DNA from: Oceanobacillus profundus
Lineage (GTDB): Bacteria > Bacillota > Bacilli > Bacillales > Amphibacillaceae
DNA length: 64,000 bases
NCBI RefSeq assembly: GCF_003515705.1
Contig: NZ_QWEH01000001.1
Coordinates: 62,001-126,000 of the forward strand
Reading direction: 5' to 3'
Shown: positions 63,977-64,000 of the stretch, piece after piece
Position numbering within the stretch: the stretch's first letter is position 1
Layout of the letters: each line of letters begins with the position of its first letter
The notes under the pieces: model-generated
The model's database searches: none
What the model was told of the DNA's origin: nothing
The model's input: only the letters and a program-made list of their open reading frames with translations
Made by a program: the position numbers and the translations under genes

Positions 63977-64000
63977 GTGATTTGTAAGACAAGGGATGGG

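Overview
The window comes from the chromosome of a low-GC Gram-positive member of the Bacillaceae, most like the Oceanobacillus/Virgibacillus group. Support for this is the AT-rich sequence, strong GGAGG-type ribosome binding sites, CsbB/GtcA/YfhO, GlpP, CcpA-type cre sites, LicT/RAT control, SunI/YnzG-type and Zur-box features, and interspersed intergenic repeats. I see no rRNA, tRNA, CRISPR array or intact insertion sequence. Family names come from recognising motifs and sequence, not from a database search.

Layout. 0-4 kb: a lipid-linked sugar transfer operon (GT2 glycosyltransferase, GtrA flippase, YfhO), overlapping glpP. 4.6-11.5 kb: a glycerol-3-phosphate module with two GlpP-type terminator leaders, one before a HAD-IIA phosphatase and one before a Ugp-type ABC importer (ugpB-C-A-E), followed by a convergent metallophosphoesterase. 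11.6-12.4 kb: a LysM protein. 12.7-25.8 kb: a tricarboxylate-use cluster with an RraA-type aldolase, LysR regulator, PrpF isomerase, aconitase, CitST-like two-component system, TctCBA transporter and a threonine-aldolase-like enzyme. Two of these genes lack a usable canonical start. 25.9-26.9 kb: an unknown membrane protein. 27-32.5 kb: a sucrose operon (LacI regulator, EIIBC, sucrose-6-phosphate hydrolase, EIIA, fructokinase) with two palindromic operators. 32.9-38.6 kb: meso-diaminopimelate dehydrogenase, then a YhgE-like/MMPL export pair with a divergent TetR regulator. 38.7-41.7 kb: acylphosphatase and an SsuABC-type importer.

42-48 kb holds one of the two most interesting loci: two Zur boxes precede an operon of a flavin oxidoreductase, a FeoB-like membrane GTPase, two COG0523 (CobW/YciC-type) GTPases and a dCTP deaminase. 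I read it as a zinc-starvation cassette in which zinc-free Dcd may replace zinc-dependent dCMP deamination. 48.5-54.9 kb holds the other: six tightly packed genes (PHP phosphoesterase, TIM-barrel isomerase-like protein, SurE nucleotidase and a Fe3+/2-aminoethylphosphonate-type ABC importer) behind TT-rich hexamers at an exact 11-bp period ending at a TATAAT. This is the architecture of a PhoP-activated promoter and suggests an organophosphate scavenging operon. 55-57.5 kb: a 26-residue holin-like toxin, a SunI/YnzG-type protein, a DJ-1/PfpI protein, a HEXXH protein and a small membrane protein. 57.7-64 kb: a beta-glucoside island with LicT, a BglP-type EIIBCA and two GH1 6-phospho-beta-glucosidases. 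Both licT and bglP have a RAT/terminator leader, and cre-like sites lie at the promoters.

Three intergenic repeat families recur: a mosaic element with imperfect terminal inverted repeats (5968-6275, 22386-22595), an 87/88-bp double-hairpin repeat (4837-4924, 62434-62520) and a 240-bp element with perfect 15-bp terminal inverted repeats (48031-48270).
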